A stretch of 64,000 nucleotides of DNA from Linnemannia elongata (GCA_036320915.1 JAXBDG010000006.1:2728001-2792000); one strand, 5' to 3'. Shown: positions 11,294 to 25,446, counted from the stretch's first letter. Program-made: numbers and translations. Notes: generated by a model from the letters alone, not told the origin.

Positions 11294-14200
11294 CGGATTC
11301 TATCTTCTCTTTTTTTTCCTTATCAGTGTGTCGTTAATTTCCGAGAATACGAACTGTATTTACGCCTCCCTGCTCCTGCGCGCCCTCCATGAGGGACTCT
11401 CACTTCTGTAATTAGTTCTTTCAAGTCCAGTCAGATTCCTGTTGAGAGTCTAGTTGCGTCCGCTTGAATCTAGTGACGTGGAACCTCATCCTTTTTTTTT
11501 TTTTTTTTTTTTTTTTTCTTTTTCTTTTTTCCTTTTTTTTTTTCTTCTTTTTTCTTTTTTCTTTTTTTCTGCTCGACCCCTGCCGAGAATTAAAGACGAT
11601 TGGCACGCATGGGACAAAAACGAGATGAAATGGTGCATCATGCCGTACTGCACTATAGATAATGAACCGTTTTGGATTTTTCTTTACGCCCAAGAAGAGA
11701 GAAGAGCGATGCTCCTCTTTTGTCCGTTCATCTTGTGGAACCGAATTGGAAGAAAAGCTGTGTGAGCCCCTTATTTTTTCCTCTCAACTCAATTGAGCCC
11801 TCTCTTTTTTTTTTTCTGTCGTTGAATTATCTGCTACCTTGCCTTCGTCACCTTTTGGTTTGTCCATGAATGAAAGTCATGATATGTCTCATTGGCTCTC
11901 AAGGCACTAAAGAAGAATTATGTCCAGCAAATTACAAGAACACATCATCGCCCTCTTTCTCTTCGTCTTCTTCCTTACCCTTTGTTGATTGTTAGTTGTC
12001 GATTTGTGTTCGCGAAAGAATGAAATGAAAAATAAGGTAGTGGAGGGGAAGTACGGCTTTTCGCCCTTTTGGCGATTCACTAGGGAAGGGGGAACCAGAA
12101 AAACATAGTGTATGTACAAACAGGGGTTTGTGTCATGAAAAACGGAAAATTGGCGGGAACCTTGTTTTTCTCTTACCCTTTTTTATCCTGTTTCCCCCCC
12201 TTTACTGCGTGGCAAGGTAGGTTCGTTGCGTTGTTGTAATTGATTGCATTTCGCATCTCGCTAAACCTCAAACCATACCATGCCGAGTCTCTCGAGTACC
12301 TCTTTCTAGTCCACGCTCTATTGCATCTTCGTTGGTTCTATTATCGCACAGTCGCTTGGAACTAACAAAAACGAAAAAGAAAAAAAAAACGAGTACCTTA
12401 TCGCCCTCCTCTCGTCGCTTTGCTAGGCGATTCGTTGTTGTGAATACATCTACGGCATCTGTCTGCCGTTTTCATTTTGTTTACTATTATTCGCTTGGGA
12501 CGAATCGCCCCCCCCCCTTTTTTTTCTTCTGTGATGCAGCACAATAAAACTTCGTTGGCTGCAGGACAGAAGAAAAAACGTGGTTTAATTATTGCGAAAT
12601 GCAAATGGTAAAGGCGATGGCGCAGGCGGTGGATGTCATGTCTTTGTTCGAGATGCTCGAGTTCATGCACGAAAGGAGATATAATATAAGCAACAAAGAG
12701 GGGAGGGGTGTCAGGAGACATAGAGAGAAAGAGAGAGAGATAGATAGAGAGAGAAAGAGGACGGGAAATCATCTATAAGGGATGAGAGACGGCATCACAT
12801 CTAGGAAGTGGGTTGGGGGCTATGTATGAGTTGGGACAACCACACGGATACTGAAGGCAATGACGCCCTTGAAGCTTGAGTGATAAGGTTGTTCCTTGAG
12901 GGACTAAGCTAATTGTTAGCGCAGCCTTTTTTTTTTTTTTTTTTGGTCTTTGCAGGCTTTTTCTCTGTTTGTATTTTGTTTTTTGTTTGAAGGGAGAGGT
13001 GGGTGGATGGACGGGAAGTGATCCATGGGCTATCATCGAGATGCTCAATTGTTTTGATGGTCCGTCAAATCCAAATCGTACTAAATCAACGTAATGGTGG
13101 ATCGATGGATGGACACGAGCAAGGCAGGGAAAGCGAAGGGGTGATGACCAACAACAAACTGACACCATCTCGGACTTTGAGAAGAAGAGATTAGAGATAG
13201 AGAGAAGACAAGAAGGGACAGGCGGACCCAAAACTTGAACAGGGGTAAGAGTGTATGGAAGGGAATGATGTCGGAAGAAAAAAAAAGTGAGTGAGTGAGC
13301 GAGAGAGAGAGTGTGTGTGTGTGTAGAGAGCAGAAGGCAACGAGAGAACAACAGGCGGTGTCATTCGTTTTTCTTGTGAATGTTGTGGTGTATTTATGAT
13401 CATGTACCCTTGTGATGTGATGTGTTTAAGAGACAAGAGACAAGGAGATAAAAGAAAAAAAGAGGGCGCTCTATAGAGTGGCGATGATGATGATGATGAT
13501 GATGTTTGGATGCTATTAAAAAAAACAAGACCATCTGCTGGCGAGGGATAGAAGTATGGATTGAGAAAAAATAGGGTATGGACTTGCGAGACAGAGTGAC
13601 TATTCAATGTAAAAGAGAGTGTGTGAGAGAGAGAGAAGACAGGGCTCACACTTGTTTTAACGGTTCTTTGTGTGTTGTTTGTTCGTCTGTTTGTTTGTTG
13701 CTCTTTGCTGTTGATTTTGCTGTTGTTGACCGCTATAGTCGTCGTTGTCGAGCAAGGATTTTCGTTCTCGTTCTATCTCCTCTTATTATTTTTTTCTTTG
13801 ACTTCACCCGTTTGTTCATTCGTTCGTTAGTTCTACGCTGTTGCTGTCAACGAGGCAAGCCATACCCTAGGTCTGTCATAGTTTTGAGTTTAAGATAATA
13901 CGGATTTGATGTTGTACGTGAATGAAAATGATTGCCCCCTGTCCGTTTGGCCACTGGTCCATCCCCGCACCAACCAAAGCAACAGCAGCATCATCATTAT
14001 GATCATAATGATCACTGATCAACGTATCCTTCATAATCATCAGTAATGATTGAGAGACAATTCCAGGAACCATCAACGACTGGTTCCATCACTTGGTCTC
14101 TATCAGTCTCGCCCTTGTCATGTTCCTTGTTCCTAATTCTTCCCTTTGCCTTTGCTTTTGCTTAACCAATCTTTTCTTTCTTGTCTTTTCACCTTAAGAA

Positions 14201-15242
14201 GAAGGAAGTATAAAATAATCCCCATTTAACATTCAGCGGCCGCCATACGAATATACGGTTCTTCTTATTAGTATTCTTCTTCATCTTATTAGTATTCTTA
14301 CTTCTTCATCTTTTTCTTCGTTGCCTTCTTTGTCTGTCTTCCTACATTCTCGGTCAATCTCACTCTCTGCTCGTGTAGCAATTGATCCCCCCTTCCCCCT
14401 CCCCTTCCCTCTGTACCCTGCCTGTGTTCAATCATCGTGTAATCCGAATAAATCGCACAACTAAGGCTCCAAACCCCTCCCTCTCATTTTTATTTTTTTT
14501 TTTGCCGCTCAACTTTTTTTTTTTTTTTTTTTTTTTTTCTCCTGCTGTCTCTTTCCTTTCCTTCCTTCCTTTGCCTCTTTTCCCTCGTTTTCCTTTCTCC
14601 CTCCTTCCTCTTCTTCTTCCTCTTCTTCTTCTTCTCTTCTCCCTCTTACCCTTCCTTTCTCTTCACTCCTCCTCCTTCATCCTCTTCGCACGATCATCGC
14701 TTCCGCTCTCTTCACTTTTGCTTCACACTCCTCCCTCTCCTTTTCTTGACTCGCTCGTCATCATCTCCTCTTGCATCCTTTGCTCTAGACTTCTCTTCCC
14801 TCTGATTCATCATCTTTCTTCGATCATCCTCCTCTCCTCACCCACTTTCACACTCTAGCTCTGTCATCATTCTCCCGAAGAACATCACCCACCAACCCAC
14901 CAAAGGACATCCTCTCTTCTACTAAACTATTTTATGACCTTTCCCCTCCTCCCACTGTTCGTTTCAATCATCCTTCTTCCTTGACTTCTTCTTTTTTAAC
15001 ACACTCTATTCATTGTTGTGCCTCGCCGTCCTTGTCACACACACATATTATAACACACCCCGAACAATATACCCCGTTTTTGGTTGTCTGCACACGTTTT
15101 TGAACACTCTTTACATACACTTCACGCACACACACACACACACACACAGACACAGACAAACACACAGACACACAACACCAACCAGCCAACCAAAACCAAC
15201 CAACACTTTTTTTTTAATAATCAAAAAGAAGGCAGAGTCAAG
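11294..15242. other. 3.9-kb gene-poor, low-complexity region
   Basis: No recognisable gene on either strand. It contains a T26 run (11492-11517) continuing T-rich to about 11570, a run of T near 14514-14539, GAT repeats near 13490, GA/GT tracts at 13290-13325, a long pyrimidine-rich stretch at 14470-14850 and a CA repeat at 15128-15150. Open frames here translate to Phe/Leu/Ser or Lys runs and are composition artefacts. The last kilobase is likely promoter and leader of the methyltransferase at 15243. A non-coding RNA cannot be excluded by eye. Confidence 0.5.
13993..14012. repeat. 20-bp perfect palindrome
   Basis: ATCATTATGATCATAATGAT equals its own reverse complement over all 20 bases. It lies inside the gene-poor region, with no coding frame around it. 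It could be a dimeric transcription-factor site or chance in an AT-rich spacer. Confidence 0.9.
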
Positions 15243-17303
15243 ATGGGGTCAAACCAATCGTCCATCCGGATCCCAAAGAAGCAACAAAAGATGACACAGC
15301 AGGAGTTACAGCGTCAATACCAGCGGAACCTGAGCGAGGCCCAGTTGGCAGAGCACCAGCAGAAGCGTATGGCCCTCGAGAACAGCGCCTCCTTCGCTCG
15401 CTCACAGCTCCTCCAACATGATATGAAGCAAATACCTGGCGGTATCGTCAACGGTCACGCTCCCTCCATCATCACCTCGACTGCCAACAACGACAGCTTC
15501 TACCACCAACGCGCAACCACCATCCACTCGACCACCGACGGCAAATCGAACCGACAGAACTACCGCTGGATCGACGGCAGGCGCCATCATAATACTGAGG
15601 GCGCTGCTTATATCATGCCCAACGATATCGATGAGATGGACAGGTAATATGCGCCCCTCTTTTGGTTTTCTTTTTTTTTTTTTTTATCTTTCACTTTCGA
15701 CTCTTTGCTCTCTTTTTTTTCTTTTCTTCTTAATGCACTATATGGCTATTTTTCTCTTCTCTTCCTCTTTCCCATCCTCGTCATCCTCCTTCCCCCGTCC
15801 CCTTTTCTCAATGATGCCCTCAAATGCCTTGATCTTTATTGGTGCCCTAGCGAGAAAACGCCATGAAAAACAAAGCAATTGCTTAATTCACCTCTCCGCT
15901 ATCTCTCTCTCCTCTTTTCCCTCCACAAAATTACATAAATCAACATGCAACAGTAATCATCACGAAAAACGTGGGCTGAAATAGGTTTATTCACAACGAA
16001 GAAAGACTAACGACGAACATCACCCCTCCCCCCTCTTTTTCTCTCTCTCTCTATGCAAACACTAGGCTCCACTTGCAGCACTTTGTCATTCGACACGCCT
16101 TCAACGGAAACACGCGCGCAAAGTTCGACAACAAGATTCACAAAGACGTCCTCGACGTCGGATGTGGTCCCGGAACATGGATCTTAGGCAAGTGCTCTTG
16201 CATATCGCTTTATTTTCTTCTCTTTCCCTCTCACTTCGTCTCTCTGTTCGAGGTGTCTCTTTTCCTTCGCTCTTGTTTTGTGGGCTATTGTTGTTTTTAA
16301 GGCTCTGTACGACAATGACGAGAGAGACAGAGAGAAGCCAGATTTGATGGATGGGCCGTAACAATACAACAAACAGGACAAACAGCGAATGGCAAAACAA
16401 CAACAAACAACAAAAGCAAAGGCAAAACGACAACCAAAGCAGGCAAAGCAAAGGACGACGGACATGCATGACATAGATCACTTGACGCTACCAATAATGT
16501 TGGCCCAACTAACCATGGACCACCCATTGCTTTATCCTTGTACCTATTGTTCAACGCCTATAACAGAGATGTCCACAGAGCACACAGAGACCAACTTTAC
16601 AGGAATCGACATCTCTGCTGTCTGGCCTACCGAGATTCGTCCTCGCAACTGCCGCTTCCAGGTCGTCAATGTCCTCCAGGGTCTCCCTTTCGAGGACAAT
16701 ACCTTTGACTTTGTCCACCAGCGCTTCTTGATTATGGGATATCCCGCCAAGGACTGGCCCTTTATCATCAAGGAACTCATCCGTGTCACCAAACCCGGCG
16801 GCATTATCGAACTCACAGAAATCCCCATTGTCTCGAATGCGAACGGACCCGAGCTAACAAAGTTGTTGGAGGTGCTTGAACAGGGTTGTATTGCCCGAGG
16901 ACTCGATACTAAAGCGGCTAAGAAGCTCGAGGGCATGTTGCGCGAGGGGGGCATTCAAGAGGTCAAGGCCTGTCATGCGTCTATCCCAGTCGGTGCCTGG
17001 GGAGCCAAGGTCGGCCAGCTGATGCGCGAGAACTCTGCAGGAATGTGGTCAAGTCTGAAGGGCCTTATCAAGGAACTGACGGGCATGAACGATACCCAAT
17101 ACGAGGCTATGATCAAACGAATCTTTGTCGAGTACGAGCACTACAAGTGCTATGTCAACTGCTACTGTGCCTGGGGCGTCAAGCCCCACCCCGTTCCTCG
17201 CCCTGAGGAATCATCGTCGCCATCATATAGCATCCCACCAACGCCGACTTCCTCTTCAACGACATCCCCGCCTTATCTCCAACATCCTCATCCTCAACAC
17301 TGA
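15243..17303 (+). CDS. SAM-dependent class I methyltransferase with an N-myristoylation-type start
   Basis: Three exons, 15243-15643, 16066-16187 and 16567-17303, give 419 residues. The start MGSNQSS fits the N-myristoylation pattern (Gly2, Ser6), so membrane attachment is a fair inference. A basic Gln-rich N-terminus is followed by YRWIDGRRHHNTEGAAYIMP and LHLQHFVIRH. The Rossmann methyltransferase core starts at residue 164 with DVGCGPGTW (motif I), FTGIDIS (motif II), then GLPFEDNTFDFVHQRFL (motif IV) and ELIRVTKPGGIIELTE (motif V/VI). Fungi of this group carry many such paralogs, some of the LaeA/UMTA type; the substrate is unknown. The second intron (16188-16566) begins with GC, not GT: TTAG then GCAAGT. 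Both flanks of that junction are strongly conserved protein, so the GC donor is well supported. The Ser/Pro-rich end is disordered. Confidence 0.88.
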
Positions 17304-18376
17304 CACACGGGAACAGGATTGAAACTAGTCAAGTCAGCCAACCCATCAACCTCGAGTCGCGGTCCAACGAAAACTGTGTAAGGCCTCATGAACGATCGAG
17401 TCGACGGCGGATGACGAATGGGGAGGGAAAGACGAGGAGGATTATCATGGAATGGTCTAGAGCAATGTACACTATCACAAATAATATCATGCATTTTTGA
17501 AAACAAAAAACATAATTATACAGCATTATGTCCGCTACCAATGCAATACTTTTACATTTCGCCTTGTTGTTAATGATTATGTCAAATGAACACACCATTT
17601 AAGTCCTCCCTCCTGCTACTGCCTCGTTACTGTCTCGGGGGTCAAATGTGGTTTACACACACACCCACAACCTTTAGCACAGGACGGAACAAATTACAAA
17701 ATTACATACAGATAGAGCAAGCCAACCGGGCAGATAGCGCGTAAGTAAGAAACAAATACATAGAGATGGAAATAACGGTAAGTGCTTATTTTTCTGGATG
17801 AACTGGAATCAGGCCGATTACATGAACCCCGTCCTGTTGGTGATATGAGTGCACACGGATCATGTCTCTGTATCGGTTTCTGCCTTTTCTTCTTTTTGTT
17901 TTTTTTTTCTTTCTGTTTGCTCGTTCACACCCACCCTTCCGTCATTGTGTTAGAGTAGCTAGGGCATGCTGCTGAAAGTGGGATTCGCATTCACTTTGTT
18001 CCCCTCTGCATCTCATTCCTCTCTCTTTTTCTCTCTTTTCTATTTTTTCATTCAGCACTCACTTATTAACACTTAAGCCCTTTCTCTTGCCCTCTCTCTC
18101 CCCTCGCCTTGCACTTACTGACCCTTTCGTTTCTCGCACCCTTTTCCCGCCTTTCTTCCCGCAATCGCGCGCGACTGTTCAAACTCCCTTCTTCACCCCC
18201 GATTCCGTCTCCATAAGTCGTCAAAATCTGATTGGTTGCCACCAAATATATATCGCGTTTTCCCGTCCCTCCAACCATCAGTAACCAACCCAGAGCCAGG
18301 CAGTTTCGCGTTTCTCGCTCTATCCATCTTTTCCCTCTCAGACCCCTGTCGATCACTCTCAGCTTCAGACACCAAA
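17304..18376. other. Intergenic spacer, tandem genes
   Basis: No gene seen. Left part is the 3' region of the methyltransferase; right part, pyrimidine-rich from about 17880, is the probable promoter and leader of the FAM72-like gene, with a TATATAT stretch near 18247. Confidence 0.55.
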
Positions 18377-20438
<2,062 letters not shown>

Positions 20439-21408
20439 AAAACAGTAGGAGCTTCTTATTTTCACTTACAGACTATCTAGGCTTTTTTCTTCTATCTAAT
20501 AATCATTCCTATTTGTATCATACACCTTCACGCGTCTTGAAGTTTGAATGAGAGTGAACGCCCACGGCTCGGTTACCTTTCCCCTGTTGTTTGTTGTTGC
20601 CAGTTGTTGTCAATTGGTTGCTGGTGATCCGTTTAACAGAAACCCTGAAATGCCTGGTTGCACTTTTCGGTTTTGTCTGCTTTGTTTGTTTGTTTGTTTG
20701 TTTGTTGATGTGTATACCCGTACCCTAGTTTTTGTCTTCTATGGGTGAAAAAAAGAAGGAAAAAAAGTGATCGATCGCTTCCTTCTTCTTTTTGCTTGTT
20801 GCAGGGTGTGGAAGAAGAGAGACAGAGAGGAAAGAAGTGAACCTTGTATGGGATGCATGGAATGAGTGCCAAAGTAGGATGAAAAGGGGGATGATGGGTT
20901 GATGAATATTCGACCGTATTCATGGGACAAGCGAAGCTGAATCTCATTGTCAATCGTTCCTTCACCAAGGTACCTCGTTACTCGCAGGGATAGACAAGAA
21001 GTATATGCCCACTATAGCCTAAAATTGAGGCAAGCAAAGCAATTGAGGAAGCACTCTCTCCACGTTGTTTACCCAATAGGCGCTTTTTTTTTGGTTCATT
21101 CAAAGCGAGCCGAGCGGTTCTTTGATTATCCATGTGCACACAGTAAAGAGGGTGCCTGTCAGCGATAATGGGTGTGAAGTAGATTTGTTGGTGTGTGTGT
21201 GTGCATGTGTGCTCTGAGGAGAAGAGAAAAAGAAGGTTCGGTCCCCTCCTCTTCCTCCCTCCTTCCCTGCCAGTTTCTGTCTCTTTGGTTCTTCTTCTTC
21301 TTCTTCATCATCTTCTTCTTCTTCTTCTACTTCTCTCTCTCGCTCTCTCTTCTTTGTCACTTCCCCACAACCCTCCCCTTCCTTCTCCTATACACCCTTC
21401 CCAACCCA
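20439..21408. other. Intergenic spacer, tandem genes
   Basis: No gene seen. A TTTG tetranucleotide repeat lies at 20683-20705 and a TTC-rich repeat at 21292-21345, the latter just upstream of the acyl-CoA oxidase start and probably in its leader. Confidence 0.55.
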
Positions 21409-24100
21409 ATGGCCCAAACACAACAAGTCAAGGACCTGGCTGCAGCCAGGGCAAAGACCACATTCCCCGTTATCGACCTCACCCGCTATATTCACGGCTC
21501 GGACGACAAGATCGCCCGTCGTAGACAGCTCGCCTCCCTCATCTCCAACGACCCTGTCTTCTCCAACGACACCAGGCACGTTCATTCATTCCGTCTCTTT
21601 TTTCTTCCGCGCATTCCAGAAAGAAAAAAGATGAAAAAAAAAAATGCCATTGCTAATTCCCTTTTTTGTTGTTGTTTGTAACTGAAATGGCATAATGAAT
21701 AGGGTGGGACTGAGCCGAGTTCAGGATGTGAAGCAGGGTCTTGCGATGAGTCTGCGACTTTACCAGTTGAAGGAGGAACATAACCTTACTCATGAAGAGA
21801 TGCTTACCTGTAAGTGTCTTTGGCCTCTCTGACTGATACCCATGTGCGGCTTCCTGGTATCATACACTGCCAGCCCCTTGTTATTTCACCTTCTCACCAA
21901 TTCTCATCCTATCGGATCATTTCATTCTCTTCCCGTACGCACAGGCATGGACTTTATCGACGAATTGCTGCCTGTAAGTGCCACACGTAGCACACAACCA
22001 CATGCACCTCCTTATTCTACCAACATCTCTCTCGTCTTTGTTGTTGTTCCATTCACTAACCATACCTCCTTTATAGGTGGGACTGCACGAGACGGCATTC
22101 ATCCCCATCATCTATGCCCAGGGATCGGACGAGCAAGCAAAGTACTGGGGTCCGCTCGCAGATAAGCACCAGATCATCGGATGCTACGCCCAGACCGAGC
22201 TCGGCCACGGATCGAACCTCTCCCAGCTCGAAACTACCGCTACCCTCGACAGAGATACTGACCAGTGGATCATTCACTCGACCACCTTCACGGCCTCCAA
22301 GTGGTGGATTGGAGGTCTGGGCGCTATCTGTACTCACGCCTTGATCCAGGCCCGTCTTATTATTGATGGCAAGGATTACGGTGCCCATGGGTTTATTGTA
22401 CCTATTCGTTCGTTAAAGGATCATCGTCCCTTCCCTGGTGTCAAGGTCGGAGATATTGGACCCAAGTCCTATGGTGGTTTCTCCAAGATCGATAACGGCT
22501 GTAAGTTTATGTCTCCATTTCTTCAATCTCATTCATAACCAACAAAGTGCTGACTGTAAAGCATTCGTTCTTGACAAACAATAGTTGTGAGGTTTGAGAA
22601 CTACCCCATTCCCCGTGAGAATATGTTGATGCGTTTCGCCAAGGTGACCCGCGATGGCCAGTACATCAAGCCCCCACATAGCAAGGTAACCTGTCGCATG
22701 TGATCGAGCAATGGACCCATATGAGAGCCCGGCTCCAGTCACTCTTCCCTCTCTCTCAAATGCCACAAACAATATTAACAACGCGTCTTTGTGAAAATAA
22801 TAGCTGGCTTATGGTTCGATGGTTCTCCTTCGCTCGCACATGGTTCGCGGTGCTGGAATGACCCTGGCCCGCGCTGCCACCATTGCTACTCGCTATACCA
22901 CGGTCCGTCGCCAGTTTAATGTCCCCACCAGCCGCAAGGACACTGCTAACCCCGCCTTGGAGACACAAGTCATCAACTATCCCATGGTTCAGTCGCGTCT
23001 CTTCCCCATAATTGCCCAGTCCTATGCTATGCTTGCTGCTGGAAACAAGATGCGCTCTATGTACGAGAGTATGCTCTCCGAGCTCATGCAGGGCGATATC
23101 TCTTCCTTGGCTGAGGTTCATGCCATTTCTTCTGGATTGAAATCGACTTGCACGACTTTTGCTGCCACTGGTGTTGAGGACTGCCGCAAGATCATGGGTG
23201 GACACGGTTACTCGTACTTTAGCGGCATCTCTCACCTCTGGTCCACCTATGTCCCCTCCAACACCTACGAGGTACTTTTCCCTTTTTTTTTTTTGCCATG
23301 GATTTCGCCTGCCCCTTTACCGTTGAGAAATCCAACTAACTATTGTTATTCCATATGTGACACAACAGGGAGACAACTTTTTGTTGACACAGCAGTCGGC
23401 GAGGTACTTGTTGAAGCAGATCAAGGTGGCAACAACCGACCCCGAGAAGGTGACCCCTTTCTCCAAGTACGTGATCAAGACTATTGATCAGGAAGCCTTC
23501 CAGGCTGAACGCTGCTCGGTCGAAACAGTCAACGACTGGCTCAGACCCGAGGTCCAATTGGCTGCCTTTGAGCACCGCGCCGGCCGACTTGTTGGCGACC
23601 TTGCTATTGCAGCCATGCAACCGGGTATGGTCTGGAGCGACCTCAACCTGGAGTGCTGGAGACTCTGCCACGCCCACTCACAGTATGTCCTTGCCCGCTC
23701 TGCTGTCGAGGGCGTCGCTGGTGTCCGTGACCAGGGCGTCGCCAAGGAAACCGTCCGTGTTCTCAAGCGTCTTTCGGACCTCTTTGCGCTTCACACCATC
23801 CAGGCCTCCTTGGGCGATTACTTGGAAGACTATTATGTCTCTCCCGCCCAGTGCCAGTCTCTTCGTCAACAGATCAAGAATTTGCAGGATGCCCTTGCGG
23901 ATGATGTTGTGGGTCTGGTGGACGCGTTTGATTTCCCGGATCATTATTTGAACAGTGCCTTGGGTGCTGCTGATGGTAATGCGTACCAGCATTTGTGGGA
24001 TGCTGCTCAGAGAGAGCCTATTAATCAGGTTGAGGTTGTTGATGGCTACAAGGAGTATATTGTCCCAATTCTTAACCAGCACGGCGCCGCCAAGTTGTAA
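21409..24100 (+). CDS. Peroxisomal acyl-CoA oxidase
   Basis: Seven exons give 675 residues: 21409-21575, 21703-21809, 21945-21973, 22077-22500, 22585-22685, 22804-23271 and 23369-24100. The enzyme does the first step of peroxisomal beta-oxidation, turning acyl-CoA to trans-2-enoyl-CoA with FAD and O2 and releasing H2O2. Visible marks are GCYAQTELGHGSN (FAD/substrate loop), FTASKWWIGGLGAICTH, GDIGPKSYGGF, the MVRGAGMTLARAA helix, IMGGHGYSYFSG and the catalytic glutamate in TYEGDNFLLTQQSARYLL. That glutamate, about residue 432, is the last codon of exon 6. The C-terminal tripeptide AKL is a PTS1 import signal. The first intron appears to use a GC donor (ACCAG then GCACGT), because no GT site there keeps frame with the following exon; this junction is the least certain. 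Other introns are GT-AG with phase kept. Confidence 0.93.
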
Positions 24101-24221
24101 ACCTTGGATCTCTCTCTTTTTTAATTAAAAATACAATATCATGTCTCTTTGTCAACTCTTTGTTCTTTATTCTCGTCCTCGCCACACTGTAAAGACTGGA
24201 AAATCAAAATATGCTAACAGG

Positions 24222-24254
<33 letters not shown>

Positions 24255-24717
24255 AGAGCCATACCATCGAAGCTCGCTCAACTCCTGATCTACTAAAAAA
24301 AACAATAGTTCATCCATCGCCATTTCAACCACTTGCTCGATTCGATTTTAGGCACTGAAAGCTTAACAAAAAAAATCAAAGTTGAACTTGATACAATTGA
24401 GAGGCCCATCAATCCATACTTACTGGCAGTTGCCAGCTCACCGCTACTAAGGCATCACAAAAACACAAGACTTGATGAGAGTAAAATACTATCTGCCATA
24501 CCTCATAGGCTATGGCTATCGCTACCTATGCTTCAAAAGAGTAGAGGCACCAACGCAAAATGTAAAAAAAGAATCCGCTTGAACTGGAAAACGCAACAAA
24601 AATAAATCAAATGCGCAACAGCCAGCCGTAAACCCTACCACCCACCCATCGCATTCTTCAAAAAAAACGATTTTGCTCCCCAAACTCCTTTCCGGAGCCA
24701 AGAAAAGCAAAAGATAG
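24101..24717. other. Spacer with an A31 tract
   Basis: 3' flank of the acyl-CoA oxidase gene, then a run of 31 A at 24222-24252 and about 460 bases with no recognised coding content before the tRNA-Ser 3' end. The block after the A tract could be the body of an old retrocopy, but I recognise nothing in it. Confidence 0.5.
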
Positions 24718-24798
24718 CGTCAACAGCAGGATTTGAACCTGCGCGGGATATCCCATGTGATTTCGAGTCAAACGCCTTAACCGCTCGGCCATATTGAC
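24718..24798 (-). tRNA. tRNA-Ser(CGA)
   Basis: The minus strand folds as a class II tRNA of 81 bases. The acceptor stem is GTCAATA with TGTTGAC (one G-T pair) and a G discriminator. The D-arm and A box are TGGCCGAGCGG. The anticodon loop is CTCGAAA, giving CGA, which reads UCG. A variable arm (ATGGGATATCCCG) and a T-arm with GGTTCAAATCC follow. No intron is present, unlike yeast tRNA-Ser(CGA). The T-rich run ATCTTTTGCTTTTC just downstream is a Pol III terminator. The anticodon stem has one apparent mismatch. Confidence 0.93.
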
Positions 24799-24899
24799 TT
24801 GTTGCTTGATGGTTCCTGGTTCTCCAACTGATACTCGAACACACATAATTTCACTAACCGTCATGTGATTTCACGTGATTATTTCGAAGATTTTAGATT

Positions 24900-24932
24900 G
24901 GTGGCGTTTTTTTTTTTAAAAAAAAAAAAAAA
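24900..24932. repeat. GGTGGCG plus T11/A15 scar upstream of tRNA-Ser
   Basis: GGTGGCG (24900-24906) runs into T11 (24907-24917) and A15 (24918-24932). It lies about 100 bp upstream of the tRNA-Ser 5' end. A similar GGTGGCG-then-poly(T) junction bounds the LINE copies upstream of tRNA-Val at 44785 and 45087, so this may be an old insertion scar. Chance is possible, since homopolymers are frequent here. Confidence 0.5.
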
Positions 24933-25309
24933 CCAGCTGTGGTGCCATGGTGAGCAATAGTCTGTGTTGTTGCGGCTTGTTTTCGATATCCTGGGCGTCT
25001 CAACTCATCTCCGTCGGACTGTAGTGTCCGCACTCATTTTCTACTAAATCAAAACCAGTCGTGGACAGAATGAAAGTTTATGTGTCGAAGGAAATGGTAG
25101 TTAAGAAGATAGCGCGTAAGCGACGAAGAAAGATGAAGAAAAAAAACACGAAAAAGTTGGGATGAGAACGACTCTTTTTCAACGGTGAGGGTCAAAACCC
25201 TGATTTCTCTTAAGCATGGCGGTGCCGTGTGACTGAACGTTTGATTTTGATTTTCACGCACGATCATTCAAGCATCACAGTCATTAATAGTCGCACGAAC
25301 GACAACGTT

Positions 25310-25310
<1 letters not shown>

Positions 25311-25340
<30 letters not shown>

Positions 25341-25446
25341 CGCTTCTTTTTATTTTCTCTATTACAGGTTTAGGGGGTATCAAAAAAAAAAAAAAGAAAA
25401 AAAAGAAAAAAAAGAAAAAAAAGAAAAAAAAAGAAAAAAAAGAAAA
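25311..25446. repeat. T30 run and A8-9G minisatellite in the 3' region of the MFS gene
   Basis: A run of 30 T (25311-25340) is followed, after 41 bases, by about seven units of A4-13 plus G at 25382-25446, most units being A8G. The array ends 12 bases before the stop codon of the minus-strand MFS gene, so its transcript would carry U8-9C repeats straight after the stop, then A30. Confidence 0.9.

Noticed and set aside
12398..13649. Overlapping minus-strand open frames up to 192 residues
   Set aside because: Runs of Ser, Thr, His and Lys follow microsatellites; frames overlap each other and none resembles a protein family.
14382..14858. 158-residue open frame rich in Phe, Leu, Ser and Pro
   Set aside because: It is a pyrimidine tract read as codons, with no domain and no conserved block.
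16389..16566. Upstream extension MAKQQQTTKAKAKRQ in frame with methyltransferase exon 3
   Set aside because: It lies inside the GC-AG intron; splicing from exon 2 rebuilds the SAM-binding core, which this reading would lose.
24333..24605. 90-residue plus-strand open frame near tRNA-Ser
   Set aside because: No recognisable domain and no support beyond being open; AT-rich spacer.
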